Notes: generated by a model not told the origin, from the letters alone. A DNA stretch of 64,000 bases from Centrapalus pauciflorus (GCA_020465985.1 JAANYP010000718.1:1-64000), one strand, 5' to 3'. Positions 12,101 to 24,441 are shown, counted from the first letter of the stretch. Made by a program: numbers and translations.

Positions 12101-12424
12101 TGCTGTGGGAAGATTCTGTGGATGCAGCATCACCTTGAAGACTATGGACTTGTATTTAGGAAAACTCCTATTCTGTGTGACAATACAAGTGCCATAGCTA
12201 TTTCCAACAATCCAGTGTTTCACTCCAGAACAAAGCACATAGAAGTCAGACATCACTTCATCAGGGATCACATTCAGAAAGGTAATGTGGAGGTAAGTTT
12301 TATTTCCACAGATGAACAGCTTGCAGACATTTTCACCAAACCTCTTGATGAAAACAGATTTAACTATCTGGTAAGCAAGCTTGGCATGTTAAACAAAAGT
12401 GACTATGTGTCCAAAATGTTCTAA
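9103..12424 (+). pseudogene. pol: Degenerate copia pol of element B (PR-INT-RT-RH)
   Basis: Protease has LDSGCSGHM with its Asp at 9133, then an in-frame TAG at 9229. A GAG-pre-integrase segment ends near 9612 at a frameshift. Integrase (about 9710-10370) shows the D, D, E signature in MDLFGP, RSDHGTEF and NGVAERRNRT. RT has YVDD at 11460-11471, a stop at 10931, and frameshifts near 11245 and 11850. RNase H (11861-12424) retains SDSDFAGC and ends near the stop at 12422. It shares the gag reading frame across the gag stop (TAA at 9073). It is copia because integrase precedes RT, and it is not functional. Confidence 0.88.
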
Positions 12425-13094
12425 GACCTTATATGTCTCACACTGCTCAAGTTTCACAGAACAGCTTAGATAGAACAGGCTATGCATGTTCTATACTTAG
12501 CCATTTTCTGTAAAACCTGAACAGCTTGAGCGTATAACAGGTTTGACAAATAACAGCTTATCTGTCAAGCCTGATCTGATGATCAAACCTCCACCCTGCT
12601 CACTCTCTCAATCTGTCATACAATACATTGTCTTCTAACCTGATCAGCTATTGAACACAACATGTTCTTACATAGCTGAACAGGTTGAAGGAACAACTTG
12701 AAGACTGAACAGCTTGTAATGACCCTGCTCATCACAGGTTTGACCAGCAGCTTGGACCATCAGTTTAATTACCTTTCTTCACAATTAAGTTACTTATTTT
12801 TTGTTTTTATTTAACTTAATTACTGCGGATAATGTGGGTTTCGTGTGTTAGTGATTAAAAAGGGCTCAAGTGGTCTGACAAATGGTCTGACATGGACAAC
12901 CGTTTCGTTTTCCGTTAACGACCTTTTCAAATCAACCGCCCAAATGTTTCTCTCCCATACCCATTCACATTCAAATCCTATAAATACTCCCCTACTATTT
13001 CATCTTCGTCTTCCTCACTACTTCCATAGATCTCCTAAGAAACCTAAAAATCGACTACGTGTCTTGTGCTTCTGCTACTCTCACTACTTCCCAA
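12425..13094 (+). promoter_or_regulatory. Pol-ORF3 spacer of element B with putative internal promoter
   Basis: This spacer has no credible ORF. The first 350 bp are dense in AACAGCTT and AACAGGTT words that also occur in the LTRs. Near the end, TATAAATA at 12979-12986 is followed by a CT-rich stretch and the ORF3 ATG at 13095, the layout of a plant core promoter and short leader. A CATAG near 13029 could alternatively be a splice acceptor. Promoter activity is inference only. Confidence 0.45.
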
Positions 13095-16000
13095 ATGGCT
13101 CACAGATTCAACCCCTTTCTACGAGTGTTTGTGGGTGCTGATGTTCCAAAACATGCATCAGTCACCACAATGCTAACCCTGAAACCTACCAACTACCTTG
13201 CTAACCTAACCATCCCTAAGAACTATGTGGGGAAAGGCTACGAATATATGGTGGAGTTCTTGAAAGTTCATCCGTTGAACTATGCCATGACTGCCACTCC
13301 TAGTGTCCTGTACCAGGAGATGGTGAATGAGTTTTAATATACCTGTGCCTACAACCCGGACACCAAAGTCATTAAGGGCACTATACTCAATGGGACTCAG
13401 ACCATTGAGATCAATATTCATCTGATCAGGGAAGTTCTTCGACTCCCTGTGGCTGAAAAATATGATCAGCCACCGCCTGAAGATGAACAGATGAAGAATC
13501 TGCTACACTTCTTTGGTGTAGCAGAACCAAAAGTTGGAGCTACGATGTTCAGAAAGGATTTGTCTCCTACTTACAACTTCTTATTTACCTCTGTGGTAAT
13601 GTGCTTCAGCAGCAAGGTTGGTTCCTTTGACCAACTGAGCCGTGATGATATCCCTGTAGTTCTGCAGCTGGTGGATGGAACTACAATCGACATGGCAAAA
13701 TGGAATTTTCTGAATTTGAGGGGCCTGGTGCAGCAGGAGACATGTCCAACTGCTGTTCGTTATCCCAGGTTTCAAAGCCTCATCTTCAAGCACATTTGTG
13801 GTGAGCACTTATATAACTCTCAGCCTTTACTTCGTACTGCTACATTCCCTGTAATAGGAAATAGAGTTTTCTATACACCTGTTCTCCCCAATGAGCATCC
13901 TCTGTCAACACCCATGAGGAGGTTGTTAGGATTGGTGGAAGGACCCTTTGATGTGAGGGTGGATGCAGAAGCTACTCCCAGAAGAAAATCCAAATCCAGA
14001 ACCAAACTTGTTAAAAGGACCCTGGACATCACTAAAGTTGAGCCTGTCCACAAGAAGGCCAAAACAGCTCAGTCTAAGTCTGCAACATCAGCCTCTGTGG
14101 CTGAGGGGGAGCAGGCTCCTCACCCTGGTTCATTTGTTAAACATGAAGCCTCAACGGCTGGTGCCTCTGTGGCACCTGAGACCATGGAACAGGCCAACCC
14201 ACCTGTTTCTGACCCAGTCTCCGAAACTGTCCAGTCTGAACCTCTCATCTCCTCTCCAAAATCACCCACCTCATCTCACATATTATACCAACGCAAATCC
14301 ATAGCCAGAAAGAAACCAGCAACCTAAACAGCCTAAACTAGCCCCTCTGTTCCCTCTCAACAGGGTTCAGTTGAAAAAGAAGCAATCCCTGCTGCCTCTC
14401 CTACTTTGGGAGAAGGTTCAGCACAATTGGAGCTTGCTTCACTCCACCCTGTGTCAACCCCAAGTCAGCCTAGACCCTCTGGTTCCTCCCAACAGGAGCC
14501 AGTTGTACAAATGGAGACAGCCACATCAGCTATTCCAGCCTCCCAACAGACTGAGAATATTGAAAGACAGGGGTTCTCTCCACTCCATACTAAGTCCACA
14601 CTGTCCCCACCTCATACTTCTCTACACCCTGAGTCTGCACGAGGTGTCCACACTGCTGGCTTAGACCAACCAACAGCTCAGCCTCAATCTTCTGTTCCTC
14701 ATGATGCAGTTGTTCTACACCAAACAGCTGCTGAAGGACCAACCACTCAAGCTGATGAACCTCAGGGACTAGAACATCCCTTTGGTGAGGCTACTCCCTT
14801 TCTGCAAACTCCATCAGCAGGTTTCACCACTGCTGATGTTGAAATGCAAATACCAACTCCCCATGATGAGGTACCTTTAAACGAAGGTACTGCGGAGGGA
14901 ACCACAACTGGCCTAAATGAAGGTGCTGCAAAACAAGCAGTGTCTGAAAGGCTACCACCCTCTACCCACTCTCCTGATGATGCAATTACAACCACTGCTG
15001 AAGGACCCATCGACCCCTCCAAGCTGGGCCACATTACTTTTGCCCAGGCTATGGCGCTTCTTTCCAAAATACCCTCTCCTTCTTCATCACATCCCCATAC
15101 ACCAACCTCATCCTCTTCATCACCCCCTACCCAATCCAAACAATCCACCCATACACCTCCATCCCCTAACGACCTGCCTTTGAAGGATCAGCTTTCCTTG
15201 CTGACCAACAAAGTTGGTTCTTTAGAAACTTCCATGTCTTCTCAACCCTCTCTTATTTCAGACTCTGTGTCTGAACAGCTTAGCGGATTCTTTGATCTGT
15301 TCAAGAGTTCCTTCCCAGCCACTCCACAAACTGACAACTCCTCACAGCTGCTTGCACTCACTGCACAACTGCCAAATGTCTCCACCTCCGTCTCCTCAAT
15401 TCTTTCACTCCAACATGACTTTGTGTCCTCTATGACAGCCATATCCCAACAGCTGTCATCTCTGCTCACCACTTGCAATTCTACACTTCCTGCCACTTTG
15501 GAGAGCTTAAACACCTTAATAGGCTCTCTATCAAATTATGTGTCAGCAAACCTTGCTGATGTGCAGGACTCTCTTGAGTTACATCTTGCACAGCTACAAA
15601 CCTTGTTGTTCACAGCTTCCGATTGGGAAAACATTCTTAAGCTGACCACTCTGGCTGATTCCCAATCCTCTTCTCTTCAAACCTGTCTTTCCCAAATTGC
15701 AGAGGTGAAGGATAACCTGGCTTTTTAGTGCATAGCCTGGTTGGTTCCAAGCCTGCTGCCAAAACAGCTTCAAAGCCTGCTGAATTTGTTTCTTCAGGCA
15801 GACTGATTGTTAAAGGTGCTGATCCATCTCCTTCAAAGGGGGAGAAGTTTTCTGCCTCTAAGACTAAGTCTAAGGGGGAGAAATCTTCTTCTCCTAAGGA
15901 GACATCAGCTCCTACTGGTCAAACAGCAGGTACATTTGAAACAGGTACTGGTCCAGCTGAGGGTGCCTCTCATCTACCTGAAGCTGCTCAGCCTACTCAG

Positions 16001-17277
16001 GCTGAATCTCCAAACCCTGCACAGTCTAAGGGGAGGAATTCATTTCTGGGGACAGGCCAAGCAGCAGAAGAAGGCACCTCATACTGGAGGAAGAAGAAGA
16101 AGAAGAAGAAGACATTCCTGAAGCTGTTATCACTACAACAGCTAAAGGAAAAGAAAAGGCAGTATTTGATCCTGAAAAGCAGAAAGCAACAGAGTTAAAG
16201 TTTCACAAAGCCAGGGCAAAGGAAATGGGTCTCCCAATGGATAAATACTATGAGTTCAGAGATAAACAGCTTCAAGCCCTGGAAGCACTAAGAAAAGAAG
16301 AAGCCTCTGCCAAAGCTGCCAGAACTTTTGCACTTCAAGAGGCAAGCAAAATCAAAATGCCCTCTCTGGATATGCAATAGAAACTAATGGAAGCTGCTAA
16401 GGGATCAGCTGGTGAGAAGGAAGTTGAAAAGGAATAGGGTGCTCTGGTCTCTGTGAGTAAACCAATGCAAGCATCCTCTACAAGAGCCCAGTTCCACTTT
16501 AACAACCTGGCAAGGAAGAAGTTTCAAGATGTTGCTGATAGAAGACTTACCAAGGAGTCTATTGTCAAAGTTGTCCCTATTTCAAGAAAAGGAAAACAAT
16601 GGAAGCCGCAAATAACCAGAATGGGTGCTACAGGCCCTGAACTGGAATCTTATGACTACACTGATTTTGCCCAAATGGGGTACAGGGAATGGGTTGAGCT
16701 GGCAGTTGCCCTGAGCCAGTCTAAGTCAGAAACGGCTAAGACTGTCAGGGCATATGTTAAGAAGCTGATGGAGAGAGTGAAGGATCTTGGCCTGATCTCA
16801 AAAGAAGTAAGTGAGGGTGTCTCTGTGACATACCCCAAAATAAAGGCCAGGAGGACAAGAAAGGATTCTGAGCTGGAGGAATTCCTCATCTTAATTGAAC
16901 AGGGTGATTATGCTGTTGAGATGAAAGGAATTGACTACAGCCTGCCTAGTGGAGTTGAGTTTGAAGAAGGCAAAATTATGGAAGAACCTGAGCTAGGGGC
17001 ATTTTTTGTAGATCCCCTAACACAGAATAAGTGTTTTCAAAGAGCTTCAGATCTATACAAGGTGGATCTGAGACAGCTTGCAGCCTTAAGACTTGCAACT
17101 TCATTCAGGCAGTCAAGCAGGTGGAGAGCAGCAATCTGGGACCAGCTCAGAAGCTGTTATGAGAGAGGTGAACTTCAAGATCCCAAGTTTACGATCCTCA
17201 GAATTGAAATCCAAGATCTGGTGGAAACAAGGGATGAGATTGAAAAGATGTTTGAAGGACCACCACCACTAGAGTAA
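13095..17277 (+). pseudogene. Degenerate ORF3 (so-called env-like) of element B
   Basis: This was ancestrally one frame of about 1,390 codons. The globular N-terminal part (13095-13950) carries YPRF at 13761-13772 and matches, in motif order, the ORF3 of E and F. It is followed by a Pro/Ser/Thr/Gln-rich region (to 15728), a Lys/Glu-rich region with a GAA microsatellite near 16090, and a C-terminal charged domain (16453-17277). Stops lie at 13335, 14325, 14334, 15726, 16378 and about 16435, with frameshifts near 15728 and 16090. I see no signal peptide or transmembrane helix, so envelope function is not supported. GGGGGAG tracts lie at 14103, 15835 and 15872. Confidence 0.75.
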
Positions 17278-17635
17278 AGTCCATCTACCATCAAGGTAGG
17301 TGAAGAATGAAAGTTGTACATCTGTTGGACAGGCTTGCCGTTATCTGTTCCCAAGACCAACAGTCCAAAGTGTTGAACTTTTTGTTTGTACATTAGTTGT
17401 ACCCTGTTACATATGTTGTAACTTTTCTTATTTACATTAGTTGTAATATACATTAGTACATTAGTTGTACTCTTGTAAAAACATGTGTTGTTTTTCTGTA
17501 ATCAAAATCAGTTTATATAAACTGATCTTTTACTTTACTTACATGTTGTAATTCTTTTCAGCAAGATGTATTGTAAAAATATATAGTGATTATTGATTAA
17601 ATAGCTTAGACTGATTATTGCAAATAGGGGGAGCT
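17278..17635 (+). other. 3' untranslated region and polypurine tract of element B
   Basis: It has no ORF. It contains about four copies of ACATTAGTTGTA-like words at 17390-17475. The polypurine tract AATAGGGGGAG ends just before the 3' LTR (17623-17635) and would prime plus-strand DNA synthesis. Confidence 0.7.
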
Positions 17636-18747
17636 TGTTAGGCACAAATAGGCCTCAGTCAAACCTGTTGTACATCTGAGGGGGAGATTTTTAATCAAAC
17701 CTGTTGATGCTCTTGAAGGTTGAATTTAAGGCCTGTTATATGCCTTATTGAAACCTGAAAGTGATTTGCAATATTAGACTAAAGCTGTTTACAATGTTGC
17801 ATTGTTGCAACAAAGGCAGTTTGTCCAACAGTTCTGTCTGCTGAACAGGCTATACGTAAACTGTCTACGCTACTCTGTTCTCTTAAGCAGCTTGGACACT
17901 TTACAAGTGTTCTGTTCTTTGTGAACAGAACCTGTTCTTTGTGAACAGGTTAAACACTTTATTGGAATATGTTTCCAAGTCCTCATGTATTGTTTTTTGC
18001 TACAAGATCAGTTTACAAGTCGAAGACAAAGTGGAAAATAGAACTGCACAGCCTGCCCACACTGTTCTGTCACATGAAGACAAACAGATATTTGAAAACG
18101 GTGACATACCTTTTCTTATATCAAAATGGCATTAACAAAAGAAGAAAGATGCAAAGTTGACATTCCTCTTTTGGTTAAAGCCTTATGCAATAGTAACAAA
18201 AGGAAAACACAAAGATTCAGCCATGTGAAGACAAAGATGCTTTATCAGAACATGCAGAAAGGTGATTTGTCTTTTTGGAAAGAATTTCCACTATCTCATC
18301 TGTCCAATGAAGAAGCTTCACTCAGATTCTCCTTTTGAGTATAAAAGGAAGCTTCTAAGGATTATGAGATATCAAGAGTGTGAAATCAGAACGTGCATTG
18401 AGGTGTGTTATTCCATGCATGCAAGTCTGCTTATATAAAATAGTAGAGTGTGTCTAAGCTGTTCTTGTGTAAGCTGTTCATCTGAGTCTTGTAAAAACAG
18501 TGAGTGCTTCTAAGTAAGTGTATTCATTGTACATAGTCTGAGTGAGTCTTAGATTAGTTAACCAACTGTTGTATCTATCATCTCACCTTGAACCTTTTCG
18601 CATTCAAGCTTGTTTGTAATTAACACTTGTTAATAATATACACAAACATTGAGAAAAAGATTGTTAAGTTTTAAATAGCTGTATTCACCCCCCCCCCCCC
18701 CTCTACAGCTTAGAACAATACACTTAAGAAACCTTTTGGGACCTACA
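17636..18747 (+). repeat. 3' LTR of element B
   Basis: 1,112 bp, TGTTAGGC to ACCTACA, followed directly by the target duplication CGATT. It differs from the 5' LTR by many substitutions and by lacking the 27-bp tandem duplication. The TATA box lies at 18340-18348. Confidence 0.92.
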
Positions 18748-19980
18748 CGATTGTATTCACACCTATCATCACTCCTTCTATCATCACGCCTTTCATAACG
18801 GCGATCATCTCGATAGTCCCTTCTATCATCACGTCTTTCTCTCCGATCATCATAACGCTTATCATCCCGATCATTTCTCCTTCAATCGTCACGTCCCCTG
18901 TCATCCCTATCATCTCTTCTATAACCATCTCTTCACCTGTCATCCCTCTTATCCCGTATATCGTCTCTTCTTTCATCAGAATACCTTCTTGGACCATTAT
19001 CATATCGGAGTTGATTGTTGGTCTTATTCTGGTAGAACCGTTTTTGCTGAAGACGATTAGACAAGAAAGCCATCTATTCATGAATATCGGCCTCTTCAAC
19101 ATCCAGAGGCTCAGGCATTTTGGGTATGGCAAAGGGATATTGAGATGAAGAACCAGTTTGGTGGTAGTAGGGTAGGGGTGAGGGATTTGGTTGTGGCTCA
19201 GTGGGGTATATCTTATTTGAGAGTAAGGCTAAGGAATCTGTGGGTTTGGTGCTTAGGTTTACAGTCAATAACAGATATGCCAGAGTGTTTGCCATCTGTT
19301 TTTGAGCATCGACATCACCCTGGTATTTCTTTAGTTCCATGAACACCACATTTATAGAGACATTTGGGATGTCCAGAACTCTTTCGGTGGCTCTACTTGC
19401 TATTTGTCATTCTGAAGCTAAGGAAGATAGGAATTAGATGTTGATGTCATCTTTGTCCATTTGGATGTGCAGTTTATTCAGCTCATTAAGAACAACACAG
19501 AACCTTGTAAAGGTACTCTGTAGGGATTCTCCATCCTTGGCTCTGAACTCTGTGAACTTGGCCTTTGCTTCCTTAATTTTGGCCCTATCATCTAAGTCTG
19601 CCCCAAGCATTTGCATCTCTAGCTCATCCCACATTTCTTTAGCAGTCAGTTTGCTATCAACCCCAACTAGAATATCAGTGGGAAGGGCTTGATAAATAAG
19701 ATACTCAGCCCTTTTATCGGCTATTTGTCTTTCCCTTTCTGCGTCAATTGCAGGTTCACGAACTGTCCTTGATGCTGGGACTAGAGGATTAGCATCTAGT
19801 ACTGCAGGACATTCTCGGTAAAAAAACAGCGGGTCCCTCACTTATGGATTGGATCATTAGATTACCCATGGGTTGCTTGCTAATGAACTTGAGGAACTGC
19901 TTCTTCCATTGCTCATACTCATCTAAATAGAGAACTAGTGGTTTGTTTTCTGATCCAAGGACAAGAGCTTTGCAACACAT
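18748..19980 (-). pseudogene. Copia element C gag, N-terminal part
   Basis: On the minus strand, an ATG at 19980 begins a Gag domain (DEYEQWKKQFL, then a UBN2-like domain at 19434-19841 with AKEMWDELE). A frame change occurs near 19845 and a stop near 19436. A Pro-rich stretch (19074-19349) leads into an Arg/Asp repeat region (about 18750-19030), where B is inserted. The gag resumes at 5193 with the zinc knuckle. It is disrupted beyond function. Confidence 0.75.
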
Positions 19981-20873
19981 GATGCTTTGATGAGTGTTGA
20001 TTATGAAATTAGGATCTTTGGAAGTGGAAACTGATATTTCGGTTCTAGTAACCGTAATTTTGATGGATGAGAACAGAAACTCGGATGATCCAAAATCGGG
20101 TTATGAACAGTAACTCAGATGGACCGAATTCGGGTGTCAAGCAATAATTTGGATGGACAAAATTTAGATGATGAACAGTAACTCAGATGGACCTAATTCG
20201 GGTGATGAACAGTATCTCGGATGGTTCAATTCAAAGTGATAAATGGAATGCTGGTAGTCTGAATTCGGGTGGTGATCCGGATTTTGGATGATTCGAAATT
20301 TGGGTGATGATCTGAGTTGAATTTTAAAAATTTTAAAAATGAAGAACAAGTATTTTTAGAGACCTGAAAAATGTTTTACCTGAATTTCGGATGATCAGAA
20401 TTTCAGATTGGATCCGAGATTTGGTCCGAAATAGGTAAAAACTTGATCCGATTTGATCCGAGATGGGATCCGAGTTGGTCCGAAGTTGAAATTGTTAATT
20501 AAATTCCAGAATTTCAGAATTAATAATAACGCGATTTAATGACTGGAAATAATTTCTAAATGTTCGGTTTGAATTTAGATACAAGTTTTGTGTAAAACAA
20601 GTATCCAAAAACACTTAAAAATATGGATTTTCTAAGCAAAAACCAAGAATAACACTAAAAATTTCCGATTAATAATTTCAACAATTAAACAAGAAAAACT
20701 TATAATGATTGAACAAGAAATGCTCGAAATCAATATAAGATTTATTGTTTATGATTATGGAATATAAAACCAAGAAAAAACAGAATATTAAAATAGGATT
20801 AAGAGCGAAACCGTGGATTTTTGCAAAGAACACGATGAACACCGAATTGAATCAGTTTAAATCTGCTTCCATG
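19981..20873 (-). other. 5' leader of element C with tandem repeats
   Basis: This lies between the PBS and the gag start. It contains imperfect tandem units of about 35 bp (20090-20240, core GATGAACAGTAACTCAGATGG on the plus strand, one letter variable) and GATCCGAG words at 20400-20480. I see no ORF of note. Confidence 0.6.
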
Positions 20874-20885
20874 GCTCTGATACCA
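20874..20885 (-). promoter_or_regulatory. Primer-binding site of element C
   Basis: In element orientation this is TGGTATCAGAGC, matching initiator-Met tRNA, 2 nt from the LTR border. Confidence 0.8.
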
Positions 20886-20887
20886 AT

Positions 20888-21233
20888 TTTTAATTCGTCC
20901 TACATGATAATATCAGCACTCACAATCAATAATAATCATAATAATCAAACAAATTAGAATATGAAACTCAATCACTGTTGAATATCGAGAGAGAATGAAA
21001 GGAAGAAAACGGCGGCCGTAATTTTAATATTGCATATGAGACAAATTTGTGGGAAACCCTAGGTGGGTATCCCTTACATATTAAAAGCAACTATTGAGGA
21101 GTTTAGAAACTACACCACTCAACTTCTAATAACAATAATAGAATTACAATGGAAATAAATAACATCACATGGAAATAAATTAAACTAACTATTACAAATA
21201 AAACTCCACATGATCGAAATTTATAATCTAACA
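20888..21233 (-). repeat. 5' LTR of element C
   Basis: In element orientation the 346-bp LTR starts TGTTAGATTATAAA at 21233 and ends at 20888, where the terminal CA is mutated to AA. It resembles the C2 LTR (39660-40133) at the same borders. At 21233/21234 it cuts the gypsy element D protease-RT frame, so C inserted into D. Confidence 0.75.
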
Positions 21234-21730
21234 GGATATATATCGGGAAAATGACAAATGATGGGAACATCATCTACTGATTTCTTGACTAGAGAGGAAT
21301 AAATGGCATAAGCTTTATAGGTCTCACATCCTCGAGAAATATGACGACGAGCCTTGATCATCGAGATCAAACCAAGATCACCGGATCGACGCTCACCATA
21401 GACACGAATAACATTACCATCCTCATCAGAGATATGAATTAAGTGATTTTTGCATACAATACAGGAATTATTGGCGGATATCCTATCCATGCCAACAATA
21501 ACATCAAACCTTCTGATAGTCATCGGTACCAAGTCAATAGAAAAATCACAATCCTCAAGATTTAAGGTACAACCTCTATAAATATCAGAAAATAACACAA
21601 CAGAACCATTCACGGTCTCCACAAAAATAGGAAGAAATAATAACATAGGTTCTATAACAAGATGTTGTGCAAATATGGCAGATACAAAGGAACTGTTCGC
21701 ACCAGAATCAAATAATATACGAACAGGTAA
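21234..21730 (-). pseudogene. Gypsy element D protease region, truncated by element C
   Basis: On the minus strand a retropepsin motif (FDSGAN) lies near 21700, followed by the frame 21234-21646 containing VIVGMDRISANN and ending DVPIICHFPDIYP. This is the linker that precedes RT in plant Ty3/gypsy Pol. The next bases are the C LTR, so RT, RNase H and integrase are displaced beyond the left edge. An internal stop separates the DSG motif from the longer frame. Confidence 0.75.
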
Positions 21731-21879
21731 GGAGTTTAGAAGAAATATACAGTGACAACATTTGGAGTCTCACGTGCCTCATTAGCGGTAATCTGAAAAG
21801 CTTGTGCCTTGGCCTTAGATGCCTCTGATTTCTTTTATGACGATGAAGCTGGAAGAACTGGTCTCGGAACAGATGTCAG

Positions 21880-23167
21880 GCTTCCACTATGATTCTGAGT
21901 GCAACGTGGGCAAGAGCTAGAATAGTGACCTCAGGCACCACACTCATAACAAGTCACCAGATACGTAGGACAATCAACTTGTTTGTGTCCCCCACCACAA
22001 CCAGAACAACCTAGTGTTAAACTCAGACAGGTTCCTAGGTGTCTCTTACCACACATAGAAAATCATGCATAATTTGAGACTGTTATCCTGACTGCTGATG
22101 TGGTCGGTTCTGAGGAAGTGATGATCCTGATGTCTTAGCTGGACCAAAAGATGATCGTGATGAACCCTATTGAACTGTCTCCTTGGAGCTGAGGATCCTG
22201 AAGAATACCCATGTGATTGACTGATGCTGAGAAGAGTTCTCAAACCTAGGCCTCTTTGGAGACGGTGGTGGCATCAAAGTGGCGTCAGGTCGAGATAGTG
22301 CATGTTCGCACCTCCACGCACACATAGCTGCCTTCTCGAATGATGGAAAATATTGTAACTCAACAAACTCTCTAATCTCCGGCTTCAACCCCGAGATGAA
22401 GTGTTCAATCTGACTCTCTTCATCAGGCACACAATGCGATTCAAACTATTATTTCTCTCTAAACAGTGCTTCATACTCAGAAACCATAGCAGCTTCTTGG
22501 GAGATGTACATAAACTGCTTTCCCATCTCATTCACCAAATCAGCTGGACAGAATTGTTTCTTAAATTGAGTCAAGAACTGCTCCCATGTCATACCCTTAA
22601 TTAGATCATCACCTGTAGCCTTTGATGTATTCTATTACCATGTCGCTGCTCGACCAATGAGCATACCGGTGGCATACTCTACCATATCTACCTCCCAATA
22701 GTTACTCATATGGAAACCCTTCTCTGTCTGCTCAATCCATTCCATAGCCTGGATTGGCTCGGTTACACCTTAAATTTTACACGCTCAGGTCCTCGAGTAT
22801 TAGCCCCACAAGTAGTTTAAGCTCGTTTCCCATTTTCCACGGATGGAGTCGTTTGAACGTTTTCTCCTTTGCTGATCTTGTTGCTGTAACCAAATCACAA
22901 ATTTTCTGAAACCCCCTCTGAGTATTCATGTGGCTTTATGCCATTTCCTAACGTAGTAACCGGGTCACTTTCTTCATGATATGTGCCTCTGTAACAGGGA
23001 CTCGCTCTATCTCAGACTCAGAGTCTTCCCCGTTAGACTCGTGTTCCAAGCGAACAACGTCTTCAGTCTCCTCAAAGTGTCCTTCAGAATTATCATGAAT
23101 ATTATCACTCACTAGTCAGTTCTTTGTATTTAACCTGTGGTATTCCTTGGCTTCCTTGCTCATCCAT
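21880..23167 (-). pseudogene. Gypsy element D gag, degenerate
   Basis: The probable start is ATG at 23167 (MDEQGSQG). A Retrotrans_gag-type core lies at about 22440-22600 (WEQFLTQFKKQF...), followed after two stops by SQIEHFISGLKPEIREFV (22167-22430). Two adjacent zinc knuckles follow at about 21890-22010: CSGCGGGHKQVDC, then CYECGA-stop-GHYSSSC. Stops occur within 22 codons of the start and in the second knuckle, so it is a pseudogene. It forms a single element with the LTR at 36857-38346, split by E. Confidence 0.7.
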
Positions 23168-23184
23168 AAAATGAACGGACTTGG

Positions 23185-23809
23185 TGTTGGTACACCCTGT
23201 GTGACGATAGCAGTCTAAGTTGTGTTAGCATTTTGTATAAGTGATATTACAAGATATTCAATATTAACTAGTGTTTGATATATGTGATTTTGTGTGTTTG
23301 ATATTTATTGATTGTATGTTTGAAATTGATGTAATATATTTCAAGAAGTTCAAACATAAAGTCCAAAGATTAATTCATACATAAGTTAAACCATATATTC
23401 AAATAGAAGTTGGACATGTGAAATTCGAATATAGGATAAATTCGAATTTAACATAGGAGGTAAATTCGAATGTGTCATGTAGACAAACTCGAATGGGCCT
23501 TGGGCGTGGATTCGAGTTTGTCCCATGACAAACTCGAATGGGTCTCTATATTTAGGGATTAACTCGAATCATTAAGGGACTTTTGCAGAATTCCCTGTGT
23601 GATTAGCAGAAGGCGATCTCAAGTTTATCAGCTATTTGTGTGTGTGTTCGGAGAGAATCATCGCGTAGGTTCGTACGTAGTCGTTCGTACAACGCCATGG
23701 TAGTCTCCGTGTTTCGTGTTAGTGATCTTACCGTCAACCAGCTAACGAGGATTCCGCACTCGTTGGTGTGTGTCGTGTCAGGATAGATCTGCAGTGTCAA
23801 GACCTTACA
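23185..23809 (+). repeat. 5' LTR of element E
   Basis: 625 bp, TGTTGGTACACC to GACCTTACA. It contains seven TTCGAA-like words at 23425-23570, a perfect 13-bp inverted repeat with a 4-nt loop at 23510-23539, and a TATA-like TATATTTA at 23547-23554. Confidence 0.93.
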
Positions 23810-23811
23810 AG

Positions 23812-23824
23812 TGGTATTAGAGCC
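23812..23824 (+). promoter_or_regulatory. Primer-binding site of element E (one mismatch)
   Basis: TGGTATTAGAGCC differs from the initiator-Met complement by one C-to-T change. Confidence 0.8.
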
Positions 23825-24441
23825 TACGGGGTGTTCTTCGTGTTCTTCGTGTTCATAAAGACACATCCTAGGTTTCTTGACGCTTTTGGACGGTTAATCT
23901 CACGTTTTATTTGAGAGTTTTGAGCTCAAGTCGGATTCCGGGAAATACTTTGTTGTAGTTCACGTTTTTGATCAAAATAAATATTTTTACTTGTAAAAAT
24001 ATTGATTTAATCTGAAAAACTCGAGGTATTAGCCGTTTTTTGAATTTGCGGAGCTCAAATTTGTTAAGGAGAAATTAGGGTTTGCTTATTTTCGAGTTTG
24101 ACCGAAATACGCTCCTTTCGAGTTTCCTTAAAGTTGGTTTCGCATTTGGCCATTTCGACTTTTCTTTGGATTTCGACTTTGCACTAAAGTCGAATAGAGG
24201 ACATTCGAGTTTAGTGGGACATTCGAATTAAGTAGACATTCGAATTTAAGTGTTTCGAATTTAAGTAACTTTCGACTTTGCCATTAATTTCGAATATAGT
24301 TTGATTTCAAACTTAATTTCGAATTTAGTTCAACAACAGTTTAAAATTAAGTAGATTCGAATTTATCCAAATTCGAAAGTATTATTTTAAATTAATTTCG
24401 AATTAAATTAATTAAGTTTAAATCCAAAAATATTTGAAACA
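23825..24441 (+). other. 5' leader of element E with TTCGAA array
   Basis: This stretch has no ORF. About 15 TTCGAATTT, TTCGAGTTT and TTCGACTTT variants are crowded into 24080-24410, immediately before the gag ATG at 24442. Confidence 0.65.

Larger units (their letters stand above)
5194..18747 (+). mobile_element. Complete copia (Sirevirus-like) retrotransposon B
   Basis: The 13,554-bp element has two LTRs (1,127 and 1,112 bp), a PBS at 6323, a polypurine tract before 17636, and a perfect 5-bp target duplication CGATT at 5189-5193 and 18748-18752. The order is gag, pol, then a long ORF3. Flanking sequence on both sides is element C gag on the minus strand, and the two halves rejoin in the Arg/Asp-rich region just before the C zinc knuckle. 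Multiple stops and frameshifts in all three ORFs show that B is dead. Confidence 0.93.

Noticed and set aside
18743..19132. Minus-strand Met/Ile/Gly-rich ORF
   Set aside because: It is an off-frame reading of the Arg/Asp-repeat region of element C gag; the correct frame links to the gag domain and zinc knuckle.
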